From assembly GCA_045629065.1 (NCBI GenBank), contig JAZQQK010000008.1, positions 1 through 16,400 of the forward strand: 16,400 nt of DNA, written 5' to 3'. How positions within the stretch are numbered: the stretch's first letter is position 1; each line of letters begins with the position of its first letter. A program made the position numbers and the translations under genes. The notes beneath the pieces were generated by a model, which ran no database searches, had not been told where the DNA came from, and saw only the letters and a program-made list of their open reading frames with translations. The stretch comes from JAKSSM01 sp045629065. GTDB lineage: Bacteria > Bacillota > Clostridia > Peptostreptococcales > Anaerovoracaceae. Below, one piece after another: positions 1 through 12,861 of the stretch.

Positions 1-15
1 TTTTAGTTGTGCTAA

Positions 16-1368
16 TTATTCTGCTTCGAAGACTTTTACGAAGGCTTCGACTAAGTCTTGCGCATCCTTACGAGTTGTGCGACCGAAGTATTGGCCGTCA
101 ACCTTTATAACGGAGTGCTCTGATGTCGAGTTATAGACCTCGACAAGTCTGGAGTTATAGTAGTCGCTACCGTAAAGTCTGATAGCGATAGTCTTGCTTC
201 CAACTGAACTTTCTTCAAAGTCTGCTACGGCAGTCTTTTTTAATTGCTTCATAAGTTCAGTGAGATCGATTTCTTCACCACCCATAACATACGTCGTGCT
301 TGTCTTATTAGCATCATGGTTGAAGTTAACAGTGAAGTTTTTGTTATCCATTGATACGACCATCTTATCGATATTCTCTGGATTTAAGAGTGCGAGCTCT
401 GTGGCCTTGAGTACATCGTAATCAGTTGTAGCAAAGTAATCATAGTCTTTAGGGTCCATACGGTAAACGATAGGGGAACCTTTCATATTGATATAAGCTA
501 CTGCATCGCTTTCCTTTGATAAGTAGTAAACTACTTCGGACTTCTCTACGCTATCGCTCTTTAGAAGATACTTTGCTGTGATTGTGAGATCTGGATCGTC
601 TAAACCATACTGAGCGAGGCCGTCATTGTCTGCTTCGAATGTAACATAGTCTACTAATTCATAACCAGTCAAATATCCAATGAAGTTGGATGCGTTTAAT
701 GTATTGAGCGGCATGTATGTGCCGTTTTTCTTTACGTAATATCTGTATTGATCGGAGTAGCTATATACGTTCTCGTCATCGTAGTAGATGTGAGTGTTGT
801 TAGCGCCCTCAAGGATGAAGTCTGTAACTCTATAGCACTGAGGGAAAACGTCGTACTGGAGTAGGTTGTAAATCGTAAGATTGAACTTGTCCATTACATC
901 GTCTGTAGCCAAGTAGACATTACCATCGCCTACATTAGTATATCTCAAGCCATCCATACCGGACAAATCACCAAAGTCCATAGTGTAGTCTTTGTCTACT
1001 GTTTTGACAGTAATTGAGCACTTAGGATTCTTGAGACCATAAGTTGCCAACTTGTCTGGCTTTTCGATAGTGAAGCTTGTCTGGAAGTTTTGAATCTGAG
1101 CGAGTAAGCTGTTAACCTTATCCTGCTGAACAGGGAAAAGTTCATCTTCCGGAACAATCCATTTTCCATCCTGCTTTGCGAAGTGGAAATCAGTCTTGTC
1201 ATATTTCCAGCTGAACTCAGTTATATCAGCGCCTTTGAACTGCATAATTGTGCCAGCCTCGGCTCTAACCTTTTCCTTGTAGTTGTCAAGGTTCAAAACG
1301 ATGACTGAAGCTACGATTAAAGCCACGAGGACAATAGCTAAAATGATTAAAGTCTTTTTATTCTTCAT
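16..1368 (-). CDS. DUF4340-domain membrane-anchored protein, last gene of the ABC/Gld-like operon
   Basis: A 450-residue protein with a basic start (MKNKK) and one hydrophobic segment at about residues 6-26, followed by a long hydrophilic domain rich in Asp, Tyr and Lys. This predicts a single-pass membrane anchor with the bulk outside the cytoplasm. The composition, length and position right after a GldG-like gene fit the DUF4340 family, which commonly accompanies ABC-2/GldG clusters; the assignment is by pattern and context, not by a search. Its ATG overlaps the TGA of the preceding gene in an ATGA, so translation is probably coupled to it. No catalytic motif is visible and the biochemical role is unknown. 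I infer an extracytoplasmic subunit or substrate-handling partner of the ABC transporter encoded upstream. The gene is complete, ending in TAA 15 bases from the window edge. Confidence 0.8.
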   Translation of the reverse strand: MKNKKTLIILAIVLVALIVASVIVLNLDNYKEKVRAEAGTIMQFKGADITEFSWKYDKTDFHFAKQDGKWIVPEDELFPVQQDKVNSLLAQIQNFQTSFTIEKPDKLATYGLKNPKCSITVKTVDKDYTMDFGDLSGMDGLRYTNVGDGNVYLATDDVMDKFNLTIYNLLQYDVFPQCYRVTDFILEGANNTHIYYDDENVYSYSDQYRYYVKKNGTYMPLNTLNASNFIGYLTGYELVDYVTFEADNDGLAQYGLDDPDLTITAKYLLKSDSVEKSEVVYYLSKESDAVAYINMKGSPIVYRMDPKDYDYFATTDYDVLKATELALLNPENIDKMVVSMDNKNFTVNFNHDANKTSTTYVMGGEEIDLTELMKQLKKTAVADFEESSVGSKTIAIRLYGSDYYNSRLVEVYNSTSEHSVIKVDGQYFGRTTRKDAQDLVEAFVKVFEAE

Positions 1369-2777
1369 TTAAGCTTCCTCCTGAAGATGAGCTCGACAAT
1401 ACCCATGAGTAAGAATACAGCAGGGATGATGATTAACATTATGAGCTTTAACATACTAGCCTGTGATTCTTTGATTGTTAAGTAATCGTAGTCAACAGAC
1501 TTGGAAACGATAGAGATTGTATTCTCTTCGCTTAACCATGATAAGGAGTTCATAAACATCTTCATGTTAGCGCCGGATGAGTATGAATTGTATGTGGCGT
1601 CTGCAATATTAGTAGTGCCGTACCAAACAATCTTTGCACCGGATGGGAGATTATCGATTGAAGCTGCGAGTGCAAAAGGACCATCAGCATCGATGTCTTC
1701 TCTTTCTACATACTTTGAGGAGAATCCTTCTGTCTTGGAATATGAAGACTCAGTTGTAGTTAAGAACTTAGTGACGTGAGCATCGCCTACTTCGTTTACG
1801 ATGGCACCCTGAGTTACAGCTGTTACTGGTGCATATTTGTCTGCAATCAAATCATCTGTGATATCGCTTGATTCAAGCTCAGGGAGAAGGATATATGGAT
1901 AGCCAAATGCGTATTTGGCTTGATTTTCTTCCATTACGAAGCCTTGAACGAGGTCGATACCGTATTCGCTTAATAAAGCAGTTTCGTTCTCGAGGAGGCC
2001 TTCAGCTACTACGGCTGTTGCAGCGAGTAATTTGCCGCCATTGTTTACGTAGTTAACGATGATTTCCTTTTCTTTTTCGGAGATGTCTGACTGAGGTCCC
2101 CAGAGCATAACCATGTCTGCGTCATTAGGAATGTTTCCTGACTTTACAACGGAGATTTCTTCCCAGTCGATATTGGCCTTTGTGATGGCGTTGGATAATG
2201 TTTCTGGTAATTCGCCTTCGCCGTGTCCTGTTAAGATATAGAGCTTAGGTAAATCTTCTCTTGTTACATAGTCAATAGCGGATGTCAATTCGCTTTCGCC
2301 ATCAAAATATGTCTTGTATGTGCCGTTAGTGTAGTACTCTTTAGTATCTACATCGTAGATTTCAGTGAATGGGATATATTTATATCTTGAGCCGGCATCT
2401 ACGATAACATCGTTATTTGTAACTTCGCCTGTTGTATAGTTCTTAGCAAATGTAGGATATACGTCAGGGTTGATTACTTCAAAATTGATTTTTGAATTGT
2501 ATTCGGCATACTTCTCAAGGAGTTTCTTTAGGATGGCATCTTCCTGGCCTGCTTGGCAAACTAGGTAGATGTCTAAGTCTTCATCAACATTTGAGAGAAC
2601 AGCCTTTGTTGTAGCAGTTACTGAATAAAGCTTCTTGGATGAGAGGTCGAGCTCTGTAAACTTTGATGGAAGTGCACCGATAAGAACGTTTACGAAGAGT
2701 GCGATGAGTACAACTACTACCGTTAAAAGTGCGCTATAGCTTCCTGACTTGAAAGCATTGGAACGATTATTCTTCAT
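1365..2777 (-). CDS. GldG-like ABC transporter auxiliary protein
   Basis: A 470-residue protein with an N-terminal membrane segment (about residues 13-36), a large extracytoplasmic region and a C-terminal membrane segment (about 443-463) followed by a basic end (RRKLK). This topology and the mixed alpha/beta central domain, with the phrase YILTGHGEGELP near the middle, match the ABC_transp_aux/GldG family. In Bacteroidetes the relative GldG works with GldA and GldF; in Firmicutes such proteins occur next to ABC-2 exporters and their function is not settled. The start codon overlaps the permease stop by one base (TAATG), preceded by a good AGGAGG, and the gene ends overlapping the DUF4340 gene by four bases. 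It is therefore part of a coupled operon and probably a stoichiometric complex member. Gliding itself should not be inferred. Confidence 0.82.
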   Translation of the reverse strand: MKNNRSNAFKSGSYSALLTVVVVLIALFVNVLIGALPSKFTELDLSSKKLYSVTATTKAVLSNVDEDLDIYLVCQAGQEDAILKKLLEKYAEYNSKINFEVINPDVYPTFAKNYTTGEVTNNDVIVDAGSRYKYIPFTEIYDVDTKEYYTNGTYKTYFDGESELTSAIDYVTREDLPKLYILTGHGEGELPETLSNAITKANIDWEEISVVKSGNIPNDADMVMLWGPQSDISEKEKEIIVNYVNNGGKLLAATAVVAEGLLENETALLSEYGIDLVQGFVMEENQAKYAFGYPYILLPELESSDITDDLIADKYAPVTAVTQGAIVNEVGDAHVTKFLTTTESSYSKTEGFSSKYVEREDIDADGPFALAASIDNLPSGAKIVWYGTTNIADATYNSYSSGANMKMFMNSLSWLSEENTISIVSKSVDYDYLTIKESQASMLKLIMLIIIPAVFLLMGIVELIFRRKLK

Positions 2778-3640
2778 TAGTTATACCTCCTCTTCTCCAT
2801 AGATTGAACAGTGAGGAATAAGAATACTCCAATCACTGAAAGGAAGAGTACGATACATTTGATATCAAAAATACCATTTGTGAAACTCTCGAAGCTGTTA
2901 TAGAGTGAAATCTTTCTCATTACTGTAGGAACGAGAGTTTCGAAGAATGTGGACTTGATAAAGAAGAATACAAGTGCAATGACTTCGAGTACGCCGCCTA
3001 CGATGGCACCGAGTTTAATACTCTTTGTGAACCACTTGATTATGAGCATGATTAGTGCATTGAAAACAGTGAGTGTAACAAGTGTAATAATTCTGGAGCC
3101 AGTAACGAGTTCGGAAAGTTTAATTAAGAAATAGTTTACAAGGATTACGCATGCGGAGAGACCAGCAGCGATTCCTTGGCTTTCTGTAAGTGATGAGATA
3201 AACATACCTACTGCCACCCAACTTGCTGCGAAGAGCAAGAATGCGAAGAGTGCGCCATATGACTGTGCGAGATTTACTTCGCCGTATCTACTAAAGATGA
3301 GTGGATAGATGCAAGTGATGAGGAATGGAACTAAGAATACTTCCATGAGTGCGAGGAACTTGCCTGCAACAATCTGCCACATTGAAAGTGGAAGGGAGTA
3401 GAGCAATTGGTCAGTTCTCTGACGGCGCTCCTCGGAGATTGAATTCATCGTGAGGATAGGGATGATAAGGATGAATATGATGCTTACCATCGAAAGTACG
3501 TATTCGAAGTTTGCAAGGGAGCCATTGATGTTATAGATTAAGCAGCAGCCGCCGATTGCGAGGATGAATAATACTTCAAAGACTGTAGTCGCAAAACTGT
3601 GGTCTAAAAGTTCTTTTTCGTGTTTAAAGATTTTCCACAT
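2777..3640 (-). CDS. ABC-2 type transporter permease (GldF-like)
   Basis: A 287-residue, strongly hydrophobic protein with about six to seven membrane segments (roughly residues 20-36, 47-65, 87-112, 126-148, 155-175, 183-201, 210-230 and a last one near 258-280; some may merge or re-enter). Between the second and third segments lies SISEERRQRTDQLLYSLPLS, the cytoplasmic coupling region typical of ABC-2/NosY/GldF permeases. It should form the membrane channel energised by the upstream ATPase. Its ATG lies 17 bases inside the ATPase reading frame and is preceded there by AAGGAGG, so the Shine-Dalgarno is embedded in the ATPase coding sequence. It is followed by a one-base stop/start overlap with the GldG-like gene. 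Substrate unknown. Confidence 0.85.
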   Translation of the reverse strand: MWKIFKHEKELLDHSFATTVFEVLFILAIGGCCLIYNINGSLANFEYVLSMVSIIFILIIPILTMNSISEERRQRTDQLLYSLPLSMWQIVAGKFLALMEVFLVPFLITCIYPLIFSRYGEVNLAQSYGALFAFLLFAASWVAVGMFISSLTESQGIAAGLSACVILVNYFLIKLSELVTGSRIITLVTLTVFNALIMLIIKWFTKSIKLGAIVGGVLEVIALVFFFIKSTFFETLVPTVMRKISLYNSFESFTNGIFDIKCIVLFLSVIGVFLFLTVQSMEKRRYN

Positions 3641-4631
3641 TATCGGCCACCTCCTTTTCCTCTTTTATAGGAGCTTCAGCTTCTTTAGCTACTGGAGCTT
3701 CTTCCTGAGTGAGCTCGATGAAGATGTCTTCAAGGCTAGCCTTGACAGGTGTCATCTGGTAAACAACCTTTTCTTCTTTTGCGAATGCAAGTGAAATCTT
3801 CTTTTGAGCTTCCTTCATATCATCAATGTTAAGGTTTACTTCACAGCTTGATCCGTCTTCTGTAGCATTCACAGTTACCTTAGTGATGAATGGAAGTGCA
3901 GTTAAGATTCTCTCAGCATCTTCCTTATTAGCATCAACTTCAAGTTTGATTGATGAACTTTCTTGCAGGTACTTCTGTAAGTTCTGTGGTTCATCGAAAG
4001 CGAGAAGCTTGCCGTGAGCGATGATTAAAACCTTGTCGCAAATCATCTGAACTTCAGAAAGTATGTGGCTAGAAAGAATTACAGTGTGCTTTTCTGATAA
4101 TTGCTTGATGAGTTCACGAATTTCAATCATCTGCATTGGGTCGAGGCCTACTGTAGGTTCGTCGAGAATGATAACCTCTGGATTACCCAATATAGCCTGC
4201 GCGATTCCAACACGCTGTTTATATCCTTTTGAAAGGTGCTTGCAAAGACGGTTCTGCATCTTTACAAGTCCTGTTTCTTCGATTACTCTATCTACTTCCC
4301 ACTTGATATCTTTCTTGCCGATGCCTTTTACACTGGCAACGAATGAAAGGTATTCCCTTGGAGTTGAGTCCAAATAGAGTGGTGGGATTTCTGGCAAGTA
4401 GCCAATTAGTTTCTTTGCCTCTTTTGCTTCTTCAAAAATGTCATGTCCACCGATAGTGACTGTTCCAGATGTTGCAGATAAGCAACCAGTCATGATATTC
4501 ATCGTAGTGGATTTTCCGGCACCGTTAGGTCCCAAGAAGCCATAGACAGAACCATTTTCAATTTCGAAGCTTAAGTCATCGACAGCTTTGAAATCGCCAT
4601 AGTATTTAACTAGGTGGTCAACTTTGATCAT
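3624..4631 (-). CDS. ABC transporter ATP-binding protein (GldA/NatA-like)
   Basis: A 335-residue cytoplasmic ATPase. Seen in sequence: Walker A GPNGAGKS (34-41), YLPE in the Q-loop region (79-82, with Glu in place of the usual Gln as in many GldA/NatA-type ATPases), signature LSKGYKQR (133-140), Walker B VIILDEPT (153-160) and H-loop His at 189. After about residue 215 comes an accessory alpha/beta domain common in drug- or lipid-type ABC-2 exporters, and the last 25 residues are a Lys/Glu/Ala-rich tail. It is first in a four-gene operon and would power the GldF-like permease. The start is an ATG preceded at ten bases by AAGGAGG. All catalytic motifs are intact. The substrate cannot be read from the sequence. 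Confidence 0.92.
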   Translation of the reverse strand: MIKVDHLVKYYGDFKAVDDLSFEIENGSVYGFLGPNGAGKSTTMNIMTGCLSATSGTVTIGGHDIFEEAKEAKKLIGYLPEIPPLYLDSTPREYLSFVASVKGIGKKDIKWEVDRVIEETGLVKMQNRLCKHLSKGYKQRVGIAQAILGNPEVIILDEPTVGLDPMQMIEIRELIKQLSEKHTVILSSHILSEVQMICDKVLIIAHGKLLAFDEPQNLQKYLQESSSIKLEVDANKEDAERILTALPFITKVTVNATEDGSSCEVNLNIDDMKEAQKKISLAFAKEEKVVYQMTPVKASLEDIFIELTQEEAPVAKEAEAPIKEEKEVADNVENL

Positions 4632-4770
4632 GGAATGTTATCCTCCTTGCGTTTATATTAATGCTTTGATACTAGTTTACAATGTTATTTTGTGCTTAAA
4701 GTGAACGAATAGTGTGTTTTCGGCATAAAAGCATTTATATTTATAACACAAAAACGCCTATATATAAAGT

Positions 4771-4799
4771 ATTTTATTATATATTTTATGCGTGCGCAA
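4771..4799 (-). promoter_or_regulatory. Candidate sigma-A promoter of the ABC/Gld-like operon
   Basis: On the minus strand TTGCGC (4799-4794) and TAAAAT (4776-4771) are separated by 17 bases, giving a transcript start near 4764 and a leader of about 130 bases before the ATPase ATG. The -35 matches TTGACA only in part and the surroundings are very AT-rich, so a chance match is quite possible. The -35 lies about 30 bp from the -35 of the divergent rpoB promoter, so the two polymerases could interfere with each other. Confidence 0.35.
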
Positions 4800-4829
4800 A
4801 AAATAATTGAAGATTTCGTGAAATTTTTC

Positions 4830-4858
4830 TTGCATATTTGCTTTTGGTGTTATATACT
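4830..4858 (+). promoter_or_regulatory. Promoter of rpoB-rpoC (sigma-A type)
   Basis: TTGCAT (4830-4835), a 17-base spacer and TATACT (4853-4858) form a near-consensus sigma-A promoter. A/T tracts just upstream (about 4798-4829) resemble an UP element. Transcription would start near 4865, leaving a leader of about 118 bases before the chosen rpoB start. This is the best promoter match in the divergent region and is expected of a gene pair with no ribosomal protein genes directly upstream. Confidence 0.75.
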
Positions 4859-4879
4859 ATTAAACTGCCATAAAAGTTA

Positions 4880-4955
4880 AGATGTGATAGTCTGCCCTTC
4901 TATGAGTAAGCGCAAAAGCCTTGTGCTTCAAGGAAAGAGCCGAGTTTGCACATCT
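4880..4955 (+). promoter_or_regulatory. rpoB: Structured rpoB 5' leader with alternative hairpins
   Basis: AGATGTG (4880-4886) pairs perfectly with CACATCT (4949-4955), closing about 62 bases. Inside, ATAG (4887-4890) can pair with CTAT (4900-4903). AAGCGCA (4908-4914) can pair with TGTGCTT (4922-4928, one G-U). An overlapping and mutually exclusive hairpin is CCTTG/CAAGG (4919-4923 with 4929-4933). The Shine-Dalgarno AAGGAG follows 13 bases after the closing helix. No T-run follows any hairpin, so a plain terminator is not supported; a translational or RNA-stability role is more likely. The family is not one I recognise. Confidence 0.45.
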
Positions 4956-4982
4956 AGTAAAGAAATATAAGGAGTGATGAAG

Positions 4983-7900
4983 ATGCCAAAACCTATACAA
5001 GTAGGTAGAAAAGAACGTATGACATTCGCTAAAATCAACGAAGTCTGCCCAATGCCTAATCTCATCGACATTCAAACTGCTTCATACAAGTGGTTCGTTG
5101 AAGAGGGATTAAAAGAGGTATTCGAAGACATTTCTCCAATTAAGGATTATGCTAATAACCTTATTTTGGAATTCATTGATTATACGCTTTCTGATCAAGC
5201 AAAATATGACCAGGAAGAATGTAAGGACCGCGATGCTACATACGCTGCTCCACTTAAAGTAAAAGTAAGACTCATTAACAAGGAAACTGGAGAAGTTAAA
5301 GAGCAAGAAGTATTCATGGGTGATTTCCCTCTTATGACTGAAAAGGGAACATTCATCTACAACGGCGCAGAACGTGTTGTAGTAACTCAGCTTGTTCGTT
5401 CCCCTGGACCTTACTATGAGGCTTCAGTTGACAAATCTGGTAACCACCTCTATGCTTCCACGATTATTCCTAACCGTGGTGCTTGGATTGAGTACGAGAC
5501 AGACGAGAAGGAAATTATCCACACTAGAGTTGACCGTACTAGAAAATTACCAGTAACAATTCTTTTGAGAGCTTTGGGTTATTCCAGAGACGAAGATATC
5601 ATCAACCTATTAGGTGAAGATGATAGACTCAAAAAGACAATTGCAAAGGACGAAATCGAAGCTAAGGCTAACGATGAACTCGCTAAGCTTTTGAAGAGAG
5701 ATCCTAACTGCACAAAGACATTAGATGAAATGTGCAACGAAGTAGCTCTCAAGGCTTTATATGAAAAGTTACGTCCTACAGAGCCTGCAACATTCGAAGG
5801 TGCTAGCGCTTTATTCAAGGCTACATTCTTTGATCCTAAGCGTTATGACTTAGCAAAGGTAGGCAGATATAAATATAATAAGAAGTTAGGTCTCACTAAC
5901 CGTATCATCGGTTTAGTAGCTGCTGAAGACATCACTAACCCTGAGACTGGTGAAATCATGGTTGAAGCTGGCAAGAAGATCGACCGCGAAACTGCTTTCG
6001 CTATCGAGAACGCTGGAGTTAAGTTCATCATGGCTCACTGCCCAATCAAGGGAAGAGAAAACGAAGTAGCTAAGGTTATCGGTTCTAACTTCGTAGATCT
6101 TAAGACTTTCGTTAAAGAATACGCTGATAGCAAGTATCAAGACGTAGATTTTGACGCGCTTAAGATTGCTGACAAGGTTTACTGCCCAGTATTAAAGGAA
6201 ATCTTAGGCTTAGACCTTTCAGTTGAGGATTTCAAGGAAGCGTTAGTTGACAGAAAGCACGACTTATCACCAAAGCACATTTTGACTGATGATATCGTTG
6301 CATCTGTAAGCTACTTACTTAACTTGAACTATGGCATCGGATCAGTTGACGATATAGACCATTTAGGCAACCGTCGCTTAAGAACTGTTGGCGAACTCCT
6401 CCAAAACCAGTTCCGTATCGGTCTTGCTAGAATGGAGAGAGTAGTAAAGGAAAGAATGACTATTCAGGACATCGATGTTACTACTCCACAAGCTTTAATC
6501 AATATTAGACCTGTTACTGCAGCTATCAAGGAATTCTTTGGTAGTTCACAGTTATCACAGTTCATGGACCAGAACAACCCACTTGCTGAATTAACTCACA
6601 AGCGTAGATTATCCGCTTTAGGACCTGGCGGTCTTTCCAGAGAAAGAGCCGGATTCGAAGTCAGAGACGTACACCATTCACATTATGGCAGAATGTGTCC
6701 TATCGAGACTCCAGAAGGTCCAAACATCGGACTTATTGGTTCACTTACTACATATGGTATCATCAACCAGTATGGTTTCATCGAGACTCCATACAGAGTT
6801 GTTAAGGATGGCGTTGTAACAGACGAAATCCAATACTTAACAGCAGATGACGAAGAAATGATGGTTATCGCAGAAGCTAACGAACCACTCGACAAGGACA
6901 ACCATTTCGTAAATGAAAAGATTGCTTCTCGTGGTGTTCACGGCGATATCATCCTTTCCGCTAGAAAAGATATCGATTACATGGATGTTTCACCTAAGCA
7001 GGTAGTTTCCGTCGCAACAGCAATGATTCCATTCCTTGAAAACGACGACGCTAACCGTGCCTTGATGGGTTCCAACATGCAACGTCAGGCAGTTCCACTT
7101 TTAGTAACTGAAGCTCCTATGGTTGCAACTGGTATGGAATACAAGGCAGCTAGAGACTCCGGTGTAGTCATCTTAGCAAAGCATTCCGGAACAGTTGAAT
7201 TCGTAGATGCTGATTACATCCAGATCAGACGTGATTCTGACAACGAGCTCGATGAATACAAGCTCTTAAAGTTCAGACGTTCCAACCAGGGCACTTGCAT
7301 TAACCAACGTCCAATCGTTTCCTTCGGTGAACACATCGAAGAAGGCGAAGTTATCGCAGATGGTCCTTCCACAAGCATGGGTGAAATTTCCTTAGGTAAG
7401 AACTTACTTATCGGTTTCATGACTTGGGAAGGTTACAACTACGAAGACGCCGTAGTGCTCAACGAAAGACTTCTCATGGAAGATGTACTCACATCACTCC
7501 ATATTGAAGAATATGAAACAGAAGCAAGAGATACTAAGCTTGGACCTGAAGAAATCACTCGTGAAATCCCTAACGTTGGTGAGGACGCACTTCGCGACTT
7601 AGACGAAGAAGGTATCATCAGAGTGGGTGCAGAAGTTGATTCATCAGACATCTTAGTAGGTAAGGTTACTCCAAAGGGAGCAACTGATCTCACTGCAGAA
7701 GAAAGACTCTTACGTGCTATTTTCGGTGAAAAAGCTCGTGAGGTTAGAGATACTTCATTAAGAGTACCTCATGGTGAAACTGGTATCATCGTAGACGTTA
7801 AGGTATTCACTCGTGAAGCTGGCGACGAACTTCCACCAGGAGTTAACAAGCTCGTTAGAGTTTACATCGCTACAAAGAGAAAGATTAACGTCGGCGATAA

Positions 7901-8789
7901 GATGGCCGGTCGTCACGGTAACAAGGGTGTTATTTCCAGAATCTTACCAGAAGAAGATATGCCATTCTTAGAGAACGGCCAACCACTTCAGGTAATGCTT
8001 AACCCACTCGGCGTTCCTTCTCGTATGAACGTTGGACAGGTACTCGAAGTTCACTTAGGTTTAGTAGCAAAGAGCAAGGGCTGGTATGTATCAACTCCTG
8101 TATTCGATGGTGCTACAGAAAAAGATATTTTCGAACTCTTAGATGAATGTGGATATCCTAAGACAGGTAAGTTACAGCTTAGAGATGGACGTACAGGTGA
8201 ACCTTTCGATCACCCAGTAACAGTTGGTTACATGTACATGCTCAAGCTCCACCACTTAGTTGACGATAAGATTCACGCTAGATCTACGGGTCCTTACTCA
8301 CTCGTTACTCAACAGCCACTCGGTGGTAAAGCACAGTTTGGTGGCCAGAGATTCGGTGAAATGGAAGTTTGGGCGCTCGAAGCTTACGGCGCAGCTTATA
8401 CTCTCCAAGAAATCTTAACAGTTAAGTCCGACGATATCGTAGGTCGTGTAAAGACATACGAAGCAATCGTTAAGGGCGAAAACATTCCTACTCCAGGCAT
8501 CCCTGAATCCTTCAAGGTATTAATTAAGGAAATGCAAGCTTTAGGTTTGGATGTTAAGGTATTATCCGAAAATAACGAAGAAATCCAATTAAAGGAAAGC
8601 TCAGAATACGACGATGATTATCCAACAGTTGACAGAATGATCGACTTTGAGACATTCCGTCCATCCGATGATGAAGTCTTAGCAGAAGGCTTCACACCAG
8701 ATGTACCTGAAGAGGAAGAGGAAGAAGACCTCGGACTCGACAGCATCGAAGGTCCTACTGACGAAGAAATCTTAGAATTGGAACACTAA
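4983..8789 (+). CDS. rpoB: RNA polymerase beta subunit
   Basis: A 1268-residue beta subunit, forming half of the RNA polymerase catalytic cleft. Seen in sequence: the rifampicin-pocket segment beginning SSQLSQFMDQNN at residues 521-532. Its D529, H539 and S544 (E. coli D516, H526, S531) are the usual wild-type residues, so no resistance change is visible there. NYEDA is at 819-823, with the acidic pair near the active site, and GDKMAGRHGNKG at 971-982. Length is closer to Bacillus than E. coli. The C-terminus is a long acidic tail containing a run of Glu. I choose the ATG at 4983 (MPKPIQ), eight bases after AAGGAG (4969-4974). In-frame GTG 4974 overlaps that site and ATG 4977 is too close. 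rplJ-rplL do not precede it. rpoC follows after 32 bases. Confidence 0.98.
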   Translation: MPKPIQVGRKERMTFAKINEVCPMPNLIDIQTASYKWFVEEGLKEVFEDISPIKDYANNLILEFIDYTLSDQAKYDQEECKDRDATYAAPLKVKVRLINKETGEVKEQEVFMGDFPLMTEKGTFIYNGAERVVVTQLVRSPGPYYEASVDKSGNHLYASTIIPNRGAWIEYETDEKEIIHTRVDRTRKLPVTILLRALGYSRDEDIINLLGEDDRLKKTIAKDEIEAKANDELAKLLKRDPNCTKTLDEMCNEVALKALYEKLRPTEPATFEGASALFKATFFDPKRYDLAKVGRYKYNKKLGLTNRIIGLVAAEDITNPETGEIMVEAGKKIDRETAFAIENAGVKFIMAHCPIKGRENEVAKVIGSNFVDLKTFVKEYADSKYQDVDFDALKIADKVYCPVLKEILGLDLSVEDFKEALVDRKHDLSPKHILTDDIVASVSYLLNLNYGIGSVDDIDHLGNRRLRTVGELLQNQFRIGLARMERVVKERMTIQDIDVTTPQALINIRPVTAAIKEFFGSSQLSQFMDQNNPLAELTHKRRLSALGPGGLSRERAGFEVRDVHHSHYGRMCPIETPEGPNIGLIGSLTTYGIINQYGFIETPYRVVKDGVVTDEIQYLTADDEEMMVIAEANEPLDKDNHFVNEKIASRGVHGDIILSARKDIDYMDVSPKQVVSVATAMIPFLENDDANRALMGSNMQRQAVPLLVTEAPMVATGMEYKAARDSGVVILAKHSGTVEFVDADYIQIRRDSDNELDEYKLLKFRRSNQGTCINQRPIVSFGEHIEEGEVIADGPSTSMGEISLGKNLLIGFMTWEGYNYEDAVVLNERLLMEDVLTSLHIEEYETEARDTKLGPEEITREIPNVGEDALRDLDEEGIIRVGAEVDSSDILVGKVTPKGATDLTAEERLLRAIFGEKAREVRDTSLRVPHGETGIIVDVKVFTREAGDELPPGVNKLVRVYIATKRKINVGDKMAGRHGNKGVISRILPEEDMPFLENGQPLQVMLNPLGVPSRMNVGQVLEVHLGLVAKSKGWYVSTPVFDGATEKDIFELLDECGYPKTGKLQLRDGRTGEPFDHPVTVGYMYMLKLHHLVDDKIHARSTGPYSLVTQQPLGGKAQFGGQRFGEMEVWALEAYGAAYTLQEILTVKSDDIVGRVKTYEAIVKGENIPTPGIPESFKVLIKEMQALGLDVKVLSENNEEIQLKESSEYDDDYPTVDRMIDFETFRPSDDEVLAEGFTPDVPEEEEEEDLGLDSIEGPTDEEILELEH

Positions 8790-8821
8790 TTAGTTGAGTT
8801 AAATAGAAAGGGGAGAATTCC

Positions 8822-12811
<3,990 letters not shown>

Positions 12812-12818
12812 TCAATTT

Positions 12819-12861
12819 GCACGAAAACTAAAACTCGTTGACACGGGTGTGGTTTTTGTGC
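12819..12861 (+). repeat. Inverted repeat overlapping the rpsL promoter
   Basis: GCACGAAAAC (12819-12828) can pair with GTTTTTGTGC (12852-12861) over ten base pairs with one G-U in RNA. The loop contains a small ACAC/GTGT dyad and the -35 hexamer of the rpsL promoter, and the right arm ends directly at the -10. It could be a 3' stem of the rpoBC transcript or a DNA operator. No clean T-run follows, so I do not call a terminator. Confidence 0.35.

Noticed and set aside
4880..4955. tRNA gene suggested by the 7-bp closing helix in the rpoB leader
   Set aside because: No D-arm or T-arm consensus and the internal arms do not match a cloverleaf.
6543..6635. Rifampicin-resistance change in rpoB
   Set aside because: The residues equivalent to D516, H526 and S531 are the normal ones.
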